Part shown: one piece after another, positions 39,024 through 47,231 of the stretch
How positions within the stretch are numbered: position 1 is the first letter of the stretch
Layout: every line of letters begins with the position of its first letter
Origin: Nanobdellota archaeon
GTDB lineage: Archaea > Nanobdellota > Nanobdellia > Pacearchaeales > GW2011-AR1
Assembly (NCBI GenBank): GCA_022561055.1
Contig: JADFRY010000002.1
Location: 1-54,063 of the forward strand
DNA: 54,063 nt
Reading direction: 5' to 3'
The notes under the pieces: model-generated
Database searches by the model: none
Seen by the model: only the letters and a program-made list of their open reading frames with translations
What the model was told of the DNA's origin: nothing
Made by a program: the position numbers and the translations under genes

Positions 39024-39040
39024 CCGAAATCTTTAAAAGC
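39024..39040 (+). promoter_or_regulatory. BRE-TATA of the thermosome gene
   Basis: CCCGAAATCTTTAAAAG, a BRE-like CGAAA followed by a TATA-like TTTAAA, about 26 bases before the ATG at 39061. Fits a strong leaderless promoter. Confidence 0.65.
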
Positions 39041-39060
39041 AAGAGTTTTGATGTTTTTTC

Positions 39061-40674
39061 ATGACAGAGAAACAACCTATTTATATCATGCCTGAAAATG
39101 TTTCTAGGACACTTGGAAGAGATGCGCAGAGAAATAATATTTTAGCTGCAAAAGTAGTTGCCGATATTGTCAAGACTACTTTAGGTCCTAAAGGAATGGA
39201 TAAGATGTTAGTTGATTCTGCTGGCAATATTATAGTTACAAATGATGGGGTTACAATTCTTGATGAAATGGAGATAGACCATCCTGCTGCAAAGATGATT
39301 GTTGACATAACTAAAACACAAGAGAGTGAAGTTGGCGATGGCACTACAACAGTCGCAATGCTCGCAGGCAAGTTATTAGAAAATGCTGAAAAACTCCTGG
39401 ATAAAAGAATTCACCCGACCGTTATTGTTAAAGGATATAAACTAGCAGCTGAAAAATCAAAAGAATATTTAGAAGAGATATCTTTTCCTGTTGAAGACAA
39501 AGAAGTTTTGAAAAATATTGCAATGACGGCAATGACAGGAAAGGGAGCAGAAGGCAATAGGGAGAAATTATCAGAATTAATTATTTCGGCTATTGACCAG
39601 GTCGGCTCTGGCAAAGACGTAAATATTGAAGATATTAAAATCCAGAAATTAAAAGGAGATAGTGTTGAAGATAGTGAATTAATTAGGGGGGTTATTATAG
39701 ATAAAGAGGCTGCAAACGAAACTATGCCTAAAAAAGTTGAGAATGCAAAAATTGTTTTAATTGATTTTCCGCTTGAATTAAAAAGCCCTGAAACCGAAAC
39801 TAAAATTTCTGTTTCGACTCCTGAACAGCTACAGAGTTTTATTGAATCTGAAGAAAGAATATTAAAAGAAATGACAGACAAAGTCATAAACTCGGGAGCT
39901 AATGTTGTTTTTTGTCAGAAAGGCATTGATGATGTTGCTCAGTATTATTTGGCAAAGGCAGGGATTTTTGCTTGTAGAAGAGTAGCAAAATCAGACATGG
40001 AAAAATTAGCGAGGGCAACCTCTAGTAAAATTATTTCTAATTTAGAAGGTTTAACTGAAGAAAATTTTGGCTATGCTGAAACCGTTGAGGAAATAAAAAA
40101 AGGAGGAGATGCAATGACTTATGTTAAAGGATGCAGAAATCCGAAAGCAGTCACTATACTCGTAAGAGGAAGCACAGAACATGTTGTTGATGAAACAGAG
40201 AGAGCAATTAAAGACGGTTTAGGTGATGTTGTAGCTGCTGTTAAAGATGGAAAAGTTGTTGCAGGCGGGGGAGCTGTTGAAATTGAGTTAGCCTCGCGCT
40301 TAAGAAAATTTTCGAGAACCTTAACAGGAAGAGAACAGCTGGCAGTCGAAGAGTTTGCACAAGCTTTGGAATCAATTCCTGAAGCGTTAGCAGAAAACGC
40401 CGGCATGGACCCAATAAATGTTTTAACAGAGCTTAAACAAAAACACGAATCTGGTTTAGTTAAGTATGGACTGAATTTATTTAACTCTGGAATAGAAGAT
40501 TGTTTTGCTGCGGGAATTATAGAACCTTTGAAAGTTAAGAAGCAAGCAATTAGCTCTGCCTCAGAAGTTGCTACGATGATTTTAAGAATTGATGATGTTT
40601 TGATTTCTTCTGGAAGTTCGAGTGGTGCGGCAGGCGGAGGAGGAATGCCTTCGCAATTTGCTGGGATGGATTGA
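39061..40674 (+). CDS. thsA: Thermosome subunit (group II chaperonin)
   Basis: 537 residues, full length. Landmarks: [20 protein letters not shown], the ATP site [10 protein letters not shown] with GDGTTT following ([14 protein letters not shown]), and the C-terminal Gly-rich [11 protein letters not shown] tail ending in MD. The protein forms the double-ring folding machine of archaea. The gene stands alone behind a strong BRE-TATA. Only one subunit gene lies in the window, so ring make-up cannot be judged. The thsA name is a generic choice. Confidence 0.96.
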   Translation: MTEKQPIYIMPENVSRTLGRDAQRNNILAAKVVADIVKTTLGPKGMDKMLVDSAGNIIVTNDGVTILDEMEIDHPAAKMIVDITKTQESEVGDGTTTVAMLAGKLLENAEKLLDKRIHPTVIVKGYKLAAEKSKEYLEEISFPVEDKEVLKNIAMTAMTGKGAEGNREKLSELIISAIDQVGSGKDVNIEDIKIQKLKGDSVEDSELIRGVIIDKEAANETMPKKVENAKIVLIDFPLELKSPETETKISVSTPEQLQSFIESEERILKEMTDKVINSGANVVFCQKGIDDVAQYYLAKAGIFACRRVAKSDMEKLARATSSKIISNLEGLTEENFGYAETVEEIKKGGDAMTYVKGCRNPKAVTILVRGSTEHVVDETERAIKDGLGDVVAAVKDGKVVAGGGAVEIELASRLRKFSRTLTGREQLAVEEFAQALESIPEALAENAGMDPINVLTELKQKHESGLVKYGLNLFNSGIEDCFAAGIIEPLKVKKQAISSASEVATMILRIDDVLISSGSSSGAAGGGGMPSQFAGMD

Positions 40675-40720
40675 TTTGCGTAATAGTAAATAATAAATAC
40701 ATCACTCCTTCAATCTAGTC

Positions 40721-42520
40721 ATGTGTGGAATTATAGGTTATGTTGGAGAGAAGGAAGCTGTTCCTATCTTGATAAAGGGTCTGGAGACTCTTGAATATCG
40801 CGGGTATGACAGTGCAGGGGTTTGCGTTTCAGTTTCTGAAGAATTAAATGTAATTAAGAAGAAAGGTAAGATTGCTGAATTGAAACAGTTGCCAGAGTTG
40901 TCTCAAATTAATGGGAATGTGGGTATTGCTCATACAAGATGGGCAACACATGGAGAGCCAAATGAAATTAATGCACATCCTCACACTGATTCTAAGAAGG
41001 AAATTGCGATTGTCCATAACGGTATTATTGAGAATTATTATACGCTGAAAAAGTTATTAGAGGATGAAGGATATAATATAGTTTCAGAAACAGATTCTGA
41101 GATTATTGCTCATTTGATAAGTAAATTTTATTCAGGGAATTTGGAGGAAGCAACAATGAAGGCGTTGCATTTTGTTGAAGGGGCATTTGGTTTGGTTATT
41201 ATGCATTCCCGAGAGAGAAAAATTGTTGCGGCAAGAAAAGGTTCTCCGCTTGTTATTGGTATAGGGAATGGTGAGATGTTTGTGGCGTCTGATATTACAG
41301 CACTTATGGAACATACTAAGAGAGTAATATATCTCAATGACGATGAGATAGCTACATTGACTCCTAACAATTATTCTATAAAAACGCTTGACGGAAAAGA
41401 GATTGATAAAAATATTGATGAAATTAAGTGGACTGTTGATCAGATGGAGAAAGGAGGATTTAAGCATTTTATGTTGAAGGAAATATTTGAACAGCCTGAA
41501 AGTATAAGGAATATTCTTCGGGGGAGAGTAAAAGATAATAGTGTGAATTTAACATTAGACTTTGATTTTAAGGAAATAGAAAAAATTGTACTTGTCGCTT
41601 GCGGTACTAGTTGGCATTCGGCATTGATTGGGAAGCATTTTATTGAGAAATTAGTGAGGATTCCTGTTGAAGTGGATTATGCTTCGGAGTTTAGGTACAG
41701 AGATCCGTTATTAGACGAGAAGAGTCTTGTTGTAGCTATTTCGCAGTCTGGAGAGACCGCGGATACTTTGGCTGCTATAAAGGAGGCTAAGAAAAAAAAG
41801 GCAAAGACAATAGGTATAGTAAATGTTGTTGGTTCATCAATTACAAGAGAGGTTAGTTCTGGTATATATTTGCATGCCGGGCCTGAAATTGGTGTTGCGA
41901 GTACTAAAGCTTTTACTTCTCAAGTGGTTGCTTTGCTTTTGTTGTCTTTATATTTAAGAAAGGAAAAGAACTTATCTATTGATAAAGAGATTTTAGATGG
42001 TTTGGAGAGTCTACCTGAAATGATTGAAAAAGTTCTTGATAGCTCAGAGGAAATAAAGAAAATTGCGGAGAAGTTGAAAGATAAAAAGAATTTTCTTTAT
42101 TTAGGGAGGGGCTTGAATTTTCCCACTGCTTTAGAGGGCGCATTGAAACTTAAAGAGATCTCATATATTCATGCTGAAGGTTATCCTGCTGCTGAAATGA
42201 AACATGGACCGATAGCCTTAATAGATGATGATATGCCGGTTGTTTTTGTTTGCCCTAAGGACGATACTTATAAAAAAATTATGAGTAATATGGAAGAAGT
42301 TAAGGCCAGAAAAGGAAATATTGTTGCTGTTATTAATGAAAAAGATGATAAAATAAGTGAGCTTGCAGAACATGTCATTGAAGTTCCTAAAACCTCGGAA
42401 TTACTTTCTCCGATAGTTAATAGTATTCCTTTGCAGTTGTTCGCTTACTATATTGCAGACTTTAAGGGTTGCGACATAGATAAGCCTCGTAATCTGGCGA
42501 AATCCGTGACTGTTGAATGA
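40721..42520 (+). CDS. glmS: Glutamine-fructose-6-phosphate aminotransferase
   Basis: 599 residues. N-terminal glutaminase with the catalytic Cys2 (MCGIIGYVGEKEAVPILIKG) and HTRWATHG, and two SIS domains (CGTSWHSALIG, SQSGETADTLAAIKEAK, AEMKHGPIALID) ending in DKPRNLAKSVTVE. It makes glucosamine-6-phosphate, the entry to amino-sugar synthesis for glycans. Complete length and all key residues are present. Probably read from its own promoter, as 46 bases separate it from the thermosome gene and TAAATAATAAATACA precedes it. Confidence 0.97.
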   Translation: MCGIIGYVGEKEAVPILIKGLETLEYRGYDSAGVCVSVSEELNVIKKKGKIAELKQLPELSQINGNVGIAHTRWATHGEPNEINAHPHTDSKKEIAIVHNGIIENYYTLKKLLEDEGYNIVSETDSEIIAHLISKFYSGNLEEATMKALHFVEGAFGLVIMHSRERKIVAARKGSPLVIGIGNGEMFVASDITALMEHTKRVIYLNDDEIATLTPNNYSIKTLDGKEIDKNIDEIKWTVDQMEKGGFKHFMLKEIFEQPESIRNILRGRVKDNSVNLTLDFDFKEIEKIVLVACGTSWHSALIGKHFIEKLVRIPVEVDYASEFRYRDPLLDEKSLVVAISQSGETADTLAAIKEAKKKKAKTIGIVNVVGSSITREVSSGIYLHAGPEIGVASTKAFTSQVVALLLLSLYLRKEKNLSIDKEILDGLESLPEMIEKVLDSSEEIKKIAEKLKDKKNFLYLGRGLNFPTALEGALKLKEISYIHAEGYPAAEMKHGPIALIDDDMPVVFVCPKDDTYKKIMSNMEEVKARKGNIVAVINEKDDKISELAEHVIEVPKTSELLSPIVNSIPLQLFAYYIADFKGCDIDKPRNLAKSVTVE

Positions 42521-42582
42521 TCATTTAATTGTGAAAGTTAAGATTATGAATACTGTGTTTAATTTCTAATATGGAATATATA

Positions 42583-42723
42583 CTATTTATCCTGTATAAG
42601 AATCTTCCAGCCAATTCCTGAAAAGATTGCTGCTGGGATGATAAAGAGCCAATTTATTGTGAAAGTTAAGATTATGCATATTAATCCTAATAGGGAGTAT
42701 AAGACTACTTTTGGGTTTTTCAT
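42583..42723 (-). CDS. Small two-helix membrane peptide
   Basis: 46 codons from the ATG at 42723: two hydrophobic helices around a PAAIFSGIG turn, with basic start (MKNPKVV) and end (WKILIQDK). It lies just beyond the 3' end of the pseudo-tRNA-Gly on the same strand. A longer frame that reads back through the tRNA sequence to 42855 is not credible. No family recognised. Confidence 0.45.
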   Translation of the reverse strand: MKNPKVVLYSLLGLICIILTFTINWLFIIPAAIFSGIGWKILIQDK

Positions 42724-42731
42724 TGTAAATA

Positions 42732-42850
42732 TGGGATGGCCGGGACTCAAACCCGGGTCATCGCGTTTTTGCTTCAGTGTTGATTTCGACTCACTCTTAC
42801 TAGAGTACTCGTTGCGGTGAGCGAAATGGCAACGCGACATACTAACCACT
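42732..42850 (-). pseudogene. tRNA-Gly(GCC)-like gene with intron and lost acceptor 5' strand
   Basis: The 3' part is perfect: anticodon stem CGCGA, TGAC variable loop, T-arm CCGGG/CCCGG with TTTGAGT, acceptor strand CCATCCC and A. The 5' part gives TAGTGGTTAG, then TCGCG and loop TTGCCA before an intron-like stretch of about 60 bases. But the first acceptor strand should read GGGATGG, while the bases present (around TTTTGTTTGA) do not pair, and the D-stem is weak. A broken or unusual tRNA; an intact tRNA-Gly(GCC) lies 90 bases away at 42942-43012 on the other strand. Confidence 0.6.
42786..42824. repeat. Hairpin element H inside the tRNA intron-like segment
   Basis: TCGACTCACTCTTACTAGAG then TACTCGTTGCGGTGAGCGA: outer stem TCG-CTCAC/GTGAG-CGA and conserved core CTCTT-CT-GAGTACTCG-TG. 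The core matches two copies at 47058-47093 and 47109-47152 near tRNA-Val, while the outer stem pairs differ but still pair. Confidence 0.7.
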
Positions 42851-42941
42851 ATCAAACAAAACAGTATAATATATTTATTTGAAGGGTATGTGATATATTT
42901 AAATATTTAAGATAAAATGGTTAGATAATATATAAAGCTTC

Positions 42942-43012
42942 GCGGTATTAGTTTAGTGGTAGAACGGCTGGTTGCCAATCAGCAAACGGGGGTTCAATTC
43001 CCCCATACCGCA
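42942..43012 (+). tRNA. tRNA-Gly(GCC)
   Basis: 71 bases without intron: acceptor GCGGTAT/ATACCGC, D-arm with TAGTGGTAGA, anticodon stem GCTGG/TCAGC with loop TTGCCAA (anticodon GCC), T-arm CGGGG/CCCCC with TTCAATT, discriminator A. CCA is not encoded. Complete and apparently functional, unlike the copy on the other strand. Confidence 0.93.
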
Positions 43013-43111
43013 TATAAATCATCATAAATAGTAAAACGCCCTGACCGCAAGCTTGCTAGGTTTGGCATTTTAAGGGGATGTCTTTTTATAGATGATTAAT
43101 TATAGCAAGAT

Positions 43112-44563
43112 ATGACGCTAAATAGTGATTATATCTGCAATTGTGGTAAATTTCTATATGTTGATGGAAAAGATAGTGAATACTGCTTAGATAGGGATTG
43201 TAAAAACCATAAAGATCTATCCCTGCTAAGAGATAGGACTGAAGAAGCAGAAAAAGCATTTAACCAGAAAATGGCAAAGATTAAGATTAAAGCAAGTCTT
43301 TTCAGCAGAAATTTGTTAAACTTTTTATTTACAAGACAAGACCTATTGCTTTCTGGACTGCTAATCGAAGGAAAAATGCAAATCGAAGATTATCTTTACA
43401 TATCTTTTTTAATCAATTTATTGAGTGGTTCAAATCTAACTGGGAGAGAATCAAGAATTGATAAAATGGATAAGTTTTTGGAAGAGGGCCATGAAATCTA
43501 TCTTGCTTATATGTTTTTTCAGGACATGTTAGAAAAAAACTATGTTCTTGCTGAAACCTCCTCGAAAAAAATGAATCCTTTGAGATTAAAATATTTAGAA
43601 GAAATGAATAGACAAAAATTAGAATATGGGTTAGTTACAGAAAAAACAAAAGATGATGCTTTTTTTTATGAAGACTTAAACTTCAGAAGTTTAGGAAATA
43701 TAGAATTTGAACTAGGAATGGATCTAGAGAAATATTTTCAAAGATTTTTCCAATTAATGATCCAAATAGGGTTGCTAACAAAAACAAACTATTACATTAG
43801 CAAGATTTACAATAGGGAGTTCAGTAAATACAGCATATGTGGGCTTTTATCACTCTTTTTTTCAGCGAAAACATTCAACAGTCTTAATAGAATTTCTAAA
43901 AAGGAACTTAGATTAGTTCTAGAAAAGATGGATTTTTCGGAAGAAGAAGTCAAAAAATTCTTTAAATTTTTATTGGGTGGCTCAAATCAAATTCCCTTTG
44001 CTTTAGAAGATGGAGATGATATAGTTTATGGGAAGTCAAACCTCTTCATAATTGCTCTTAAGTTTATGGGAGTCCTACCAGAACTTTCAATGATAGTAAA
44101 GGGGAAAATCTCTGCAGGATTAGTATTTGAAGAGAAAGTAAGGGCAGTTCTTAAGAAAAAGGGGTATATTGTGCCCTTTAAAAACGGGTTTAAACTATTC
44201 AAAGAATCTTTAGAATACGATCTTATTGCAATATCTATCGCAGACAAAAAAATAGTTGTAGGGGAGTCAAAATATCACGATTTGCCCCCTTCTGGATTTT
44301 CTGCCAAGAATTTAGCTAAGATCAAATTAGAAGATCCAAATTCTGGGGAAAAAGGAATTTGTTCCAGACAAAAAGAAAGAGGAAGGGAGATTTCAAATAA
44401 TCTTAAAAGACTTCAAGAAAAATGTAAAGAAAAAGGAATAAACATTGAGCTAAAAGAATTTGAAGTGGTTCCAATCGCAGTCTTCAAGTTTACACCTTTA
44501 TTAAAAGAGTATGATTGTGTCCGAACAACTTCATTTAAAAAATTAGAAAATTTTGAGATTTGA
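43112..44563 (+). CDS. Large protein with PD-(D/E)XK-like nuclease domain, unknown
   Basis: 483 residues. Near the N-terminus a zinc knuckle (C9, C11, C25, C30) is followed by a long helical middle. From about 335 to 400 the pattern matches a restriction-endonuclease-like core: E341 in GLVFEEKVRAVLKKKGY, D370 in SLEYDLIAISIAD, and E385-x-K387 in VVGESKYHD. This could be a DNA nuclease, perhaps in defence, but no partner modification enzyme or helicase lies next to it. No family recognised beyond the fold pattern. It follows a G-family repeat and is followed by a perfect 16-base palindrome. Confidence 0.65.
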   Translation: MTLNSDYICNCGKFLYVDGKDSEYCLDRDCKNHKDLSLLRDRTEEAEKAFNQKMAKIKIKASLFSRNLLNFLFTRQDLLLSGLLIEGKMQIEDYLYISFLINLLSGSNLTGRESRIDKMDKFLEEGHEIYLAYMFFQDMLEKNYVLAETSSKKMNPLRLKYLEEMNRQKLEYGLVTEKTKDDAFFYEDLNFRSLGNIEFELGMDLEKYFQRFFQLMIQIGLLTKTNYYISKIYNREFSKYSICGLLSLFFSAKTFNSLNRISKKELRLVLEKMDFSEEEVKKFFKFLLGGSNQIPFALEDGDDIVYGKSNLFIIALKFMGVLPELSMIVKGKISAGLVFEEKVRAVLKKKGYIVPFKNGFKLFKESLEYDLIAISIADKKIVVGESKYHDLPPSGFSAKNLAKIKLEDPNSGEKGICSRQKERGREISNNLKRLQEKCKEKGINIELKEFEVVPIAVFKFTPLLKEYDCVRTTSFKKLENFEI

Positions 44564-44568
44564 CAGAA

Positions 44569-44584
44569 CCTGTACATGTACAGG
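44569..44584. promoter_or_regulatory. Perfect 16-base palindrome
   Basis: CCTGTACATGTACAGG, six bases after the stop of the nuclease-like gene. It may form a 3' hairpin or bind a dimeric regulator; it lacks a following T-tract. Confidence 0.45.
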
Positions 44585-44636
44585 ATCTATACAGATTCAT
44601 TAAAAATTAACTCTTCTCAGAAAGGATTTAGAAAAG

Positions 44637-44676
44637 ACGCCCTAAAATTGGTCAAAAAGGTACAACGCCCTGACCG
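44637..44676. repeat. Intergenic repeat G, long copy
   Basis: ACGCCCTAAAATTGGTCAAA followed by AAGGTACAACGCCCTGACCG; the same 40 bases recur at 48455-48494 with one or two changes. Short forms (ACGCCCTGACCG and variants) lie at 43035-43046, 50717-50728, 48513-48519 and 30119-30132. The two half units in each long copy share ACGCCCT. Confidence 0.65.
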
Positions 44677-44808
44677 AACAGAATACCGAATGGAATCCCC
44701 AAGAGATTAATTTATTTTCTTCAATATGACATCAATCAATAGGCAGAGAGGCATAAGTAATTTTCCATTAAAAGAAAGGTTTAAATAGGCCTTGAAAGTG
44801 GGTTTTTT

Positions 44809-45291
44809 ATGGCAAACTCATTGAGAAGAATGGTAAATATAGACAGAAGGCTGCGTTCAGCTGAGAATAGACTTTATGAAGATAAAGAAAGGGCTGAGAA
44901 AAACCTTCAAGCTGCAGATAAGAATAGCACTAATTGGTACTGGCTAATTAGAACAACAGACCTTCAAAATATGCTTAAGTCTAATGGTTCTGACAGAATT
45001 GATGACGGAGTTTTTGATAAATTAATCAATCTACGGGAAAGAAGTAATGTTTCGTGGGGAGAATTTATTCCAGCCGATTATCCAGCTGGTATGCCAACAT
45101 CCGTTAGTGGCCTTGCCCATTCTTATGTTAAACAAATGTTGGAAAGGAAAATGGGCGAAAGAGATTATAATTTTTTAGCAAAACTTGGAGAAGAGGATTA
45201 TCATGCTCTTGCGTCACATTTCTTTGATAGTAAGGGAATGTCCAATCCATTAGAAGCAATGGAGGTAAGTACTCTTACTTTTAATATTTAA
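44809..45291 (+). CDS. Unknown soluble protein
   Basis: 160 residues, helical and soluble, with basic N-terminus (MANSLRRMVNIDRRLRSAEN) and no cysteine. No family recognised. The ATG at 44809 has GAAAGGTTTAAATAGGCC ahead, with the TATA about 25 bases upstream, a clear leaderless promoter. Confidence 0.55.
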   Translation: MANSLRRMVNIDRRLRSAENRLYEDKERAEKNLQAADKNSTNWYWLIRTTDLQNMLKSNGSDRIDDGVFDKLINLRERSNVSWGEFIPADYPAGMPTSVSGLAHSYVKQMLERKMGERDYNFLAKLGEEDYHALASHFFDSKGMSNPLEAMEVSTLTFNI

Positions 45292-45488
45292 TAATATTTT
45301 AAAAAACTTGTCAAAGGGGTTAAGGCACGCGAGTATTGTAAACTTCCAACTCTCGCTTAATCATACTCCAACCGGAATTTTAACCTAAGGTTTAAGATAC
45401 TTATATAATATCCCATTATAATACTATTTAAATACCGTCGACATTTAATAATATTAACACATTTTTTATATATTATACTTCTATATAA

Positions 45489-45514
45489 TATCCTAACCAC
45501 TATACTACCAGCGC
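45489..45514 (-). pseudogene. tRNA 5'-half-like fragment
   Basis: The minus strand reads GCGCTGGTAGTATAGTGGTT then AGGATA: an acceptor-like strand, TA, and a D-arm of the Asp/Glu/Gly type, then an AT hairpin (ATATTATA, TAGAAG, TATAATAT). No matching 3' half (needing CCAGCGC) is present nearby. The stretch 45292-45584 also holds weaker tRNA-like pieces (GGGGTTAAGGCACGCGAG at about 45317 on plus) but no gene. Confidence 0.5.
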
Positions 45515-45584
45515 ATACAAAAAACAAAAGACAGAGTTATTTAAAAGTTACCTATTGCTATATTCTCTAAACTAAAAAATAATG

Positions 45585-46319
45585 TCAAACTCTAATGGAT
45601 TCTATAATAAAATTGTTTTCTTCATCTGATTCATCCAGGTTACTGACCGGGTCAACTATGAATTTAATAAAATAAGTATCATGCGGAATATTAGTATAGG
45701 TGAAAGATACTTCTTTCTCTGCTTCTGAGGCAAGTGTATCTATCGTAAAGGATTTTATAAGAGTGGTTCCATTTGTTAAGTCAAGGAAATGTGCACGGAA
45801 TTTTGTCTCAATAGGCTTAGTACCAATATTTTTTAAAATTCCTACAATACCTATACTACAAGAAATATTAGTGTTGTTTGCGCTACTAGTACAACCTTCA
45901 TTCTTTAAGCTTAGATTAAATGCTGTTACATCAAGAAACAAATTAATTGTTTGGTTAGTTTGATTAGTTATCAATGTAATATTTTCAGCATGCAAATTAC
46001 ATGAGGACTCTGTAGAATTCCAAGTACATTGACATTCTATACCTTCATTATCACACCCTAAAACAGACCATTCAGGATGATTTGAATTGCTCACACTAAA
46101 AAGATCAGATTCACATGATGTCTGATTTATATAATCAGAACATTGCCTTGGGATTGTTTGATTCATAACTTGTTCTGAAGAGATGGTCTCATTTAATTGA
46201 TTACTATCTTGCTGAGACGATTGTGTATTTTTAATTATGATAATGAGAACAATTGCACCAACTATAATTCCTATAAAAATAATACTAATAACAAGATTGC
46301 TAATACCTCTTTTTTGCAT
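45585..46319 (-). CDS. Type IV pilin-like exported protein
   Basis: 244 residues from the ATG at 46319 (the upstream in-frame extension from 46358 lacks support). The start MQKRGISNLVISIIFIGIIV is a class III pilin/archaellin-like signal, cleaved after Gly by a PibD-type peptidase. A Ser/Thr/Asn-rich outside part with many N-x-S/T sites and three Cys pairs (CSDYINQTSCESDL, CDNEGIECQC) precedes a C-terminal CARDB-like domain (GILKNIGTKPIETKF, VDPVSNLDESDEENNF). Probably a glycosylated surface fibre or binding protein. Confidence 0.8.
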   Translation of the reverse strand: MQKRGISNLVISIIFIGIIVGAIVLIIIIKNTQSSQQDSNQLNETISSEQVMNQTIPRQCSDYINQTSCESDLFSVSNSNHPEWSVLGCDNEGIECQCTWNSTESSCNLHAENITLITNQTNQTINLFLDVTAFNLSLKNEGCTSSANNTNISCSIGIVGILKNIGTKPIETKFRAHFLDLTNGTTLIKSFTIDTLASEAEKEVSFTYTNIPHDTYFIKFIVDPVSNLDESDEENNFIIESIRV

Positions 46320-46472
46320 ATCTATATTAAAATTACTGTTTATATAAAAGTTTCTCAAATTTATTTAAATTTGTCTATCTTCAGGAATTCTATATCAATC
46401 CGAACTTCGATTTCTGAATGCTCTAGATTGTTTTTCAGATAGTTTTAAATAAGATTATTTTGTAGATTTTTT

Positions 46473-46937
46473 ATGGGAAGCACAATAACTCGAGAACTTT
46501 GGGACACTCTGAGACAAGTTATATCTAGTCCAATCAGTGATGAATCTTTAAAACTAATGGAAGAAATAAGAAGTCAAGTTCAAGGGCATAGATTGCATGA
46601 GTTATTGGTTGGGTATTTTGAACAGACAAATGCTAAAGGTAATGAAATAATTAATTCTCCTCTTGTTATTGCTCAGACAGATGAACAGAGAAATGCCTTA
46701 GAACAAGGAAGACTATTAGGAAAGTCATATGAGTTAGACGGTATTGCAGAAATCGAGGGCGCTATGTATGAAAGGCATATTAATTTTTTGAAGAAAATTG
46801 GTGATTCGAGAATTGTTTATCGTGGAGATTCTAAGCTAAATGATGGACAATATTGCGGCAGATGGAATTTTACAACTTTCACTGATGGAGATCTTGCTTC
46901 CGAAGGCAAATTTGTATTGGTTAGAACTACCCAATAA
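46473..46937 (+). CDS. Unknown soluble protein
   Basis: 154 residues, soluble, helical N-terminal half and a beta-like end. No motif recognised apart from DSRIVYRGDSKLNDGQYCGR. A TATA-like stretch TTTTAAATAAGATT lies 20-30 bases before the ATG at 46473. Confidence 0.5.
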   Translation: MGSTITRELWDTLRQVISSPISDESLKLMEEIRSQVQGHRLHELLVGYFEQTNAKGNEIINSPLVIAQTDEQRNALEQGRLLGKSYELDGIAEIEGAMYERHINFLKKIGDSRIVYRGDSKLNDGQYCGRWNFTTFTDGDLASEGKFVLVRTTQ

Positions 46938-47057
46938 TCACTTCTTCCTTAATAAAAATAAAGAACCTTCAGGAACAATTCCTTTTTTTATTGATTCTAG
47001 AAAGTTTTGAGAAGCTTTAAAAACCGAAAAAACGCTTTATGAACATATAAATACATT

Positions 47058-47093
47058 TTCATCCACTCTTGCTCGAGTACTCGCTGTGGTGAA
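47058..47093. repeat. Hairpin element H, copy 1 before tRNA-Val
   Basis: TTCATCCACTCTTGCTCGAG then TACTCGCTGTGGTGAA. Outer arms TTCA/TGAA and CAC/GTG enclose the conserved core CTCTTGCTCGAGTACTCGCTG. Confidence 0.7.
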
Positions 47094-47108
47094 TGGTGAA
47101 GAAATGTG

Positions 47109-47152
47109 TTTTCATTCACTCTTGCTCGAGTACTCGCTGTGGTGAATGAAAA
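47109..47152. repeat. Hairpin element H, copy 2, abutting tRNA-Val
   Basis: The same core inside a perfect ten-pair outer stem (TTTTCATTCA with TGAATGAAAA). It ends on the base before the first base of tRNA-Val at 47153, so it would form the immediate 5' leader of the tRNA transcript or its promoter region. Confidence 0.75.
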
Positions 47153-47223
47153 GGCCTCATAGTCTAGTGGCAAAACGGCTCGTTTACACCGAGCAGTCCG
47201 CAGTTCGATTCTGCGTGGGGCCA
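47153..47223 (+). tRNA. tRNA-Val(UAC)
   Basis: 71 bases: acceptor GGCCTCA/TGGGGCC, D-arm with TAGTGGCAAAACGG, anticodon stem GCTCG/CGAGC with loop TTTACAC (TAC), T-arm CCGCA/TGCGT with GTTCGATTC, discriminator A. No intron. A 22-base copy of its 3' end with three differences lies at 52597-52618. A spurious protein frame read antisense through it should be ignored. Confidence 0.93.
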
Positions 47224-47231
47224 TTTTTATC

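Noticed and set aside
42724-42855. N-terminal extension of the small membrane peptide, starting MIVVSMSRCHFAHRN
   Set aside because: It reads through the tRNA-Gly-like gene; only the part from the ATG at 42723 is credible.
42732-45514. Split tRNA formed by the fragment at 45489-45514 and the 3' half at 42732-42770
   Set aside because: The acceptor strands GCGCTGG and CCATCCC do not pair, so they are not halves of one tRNA.
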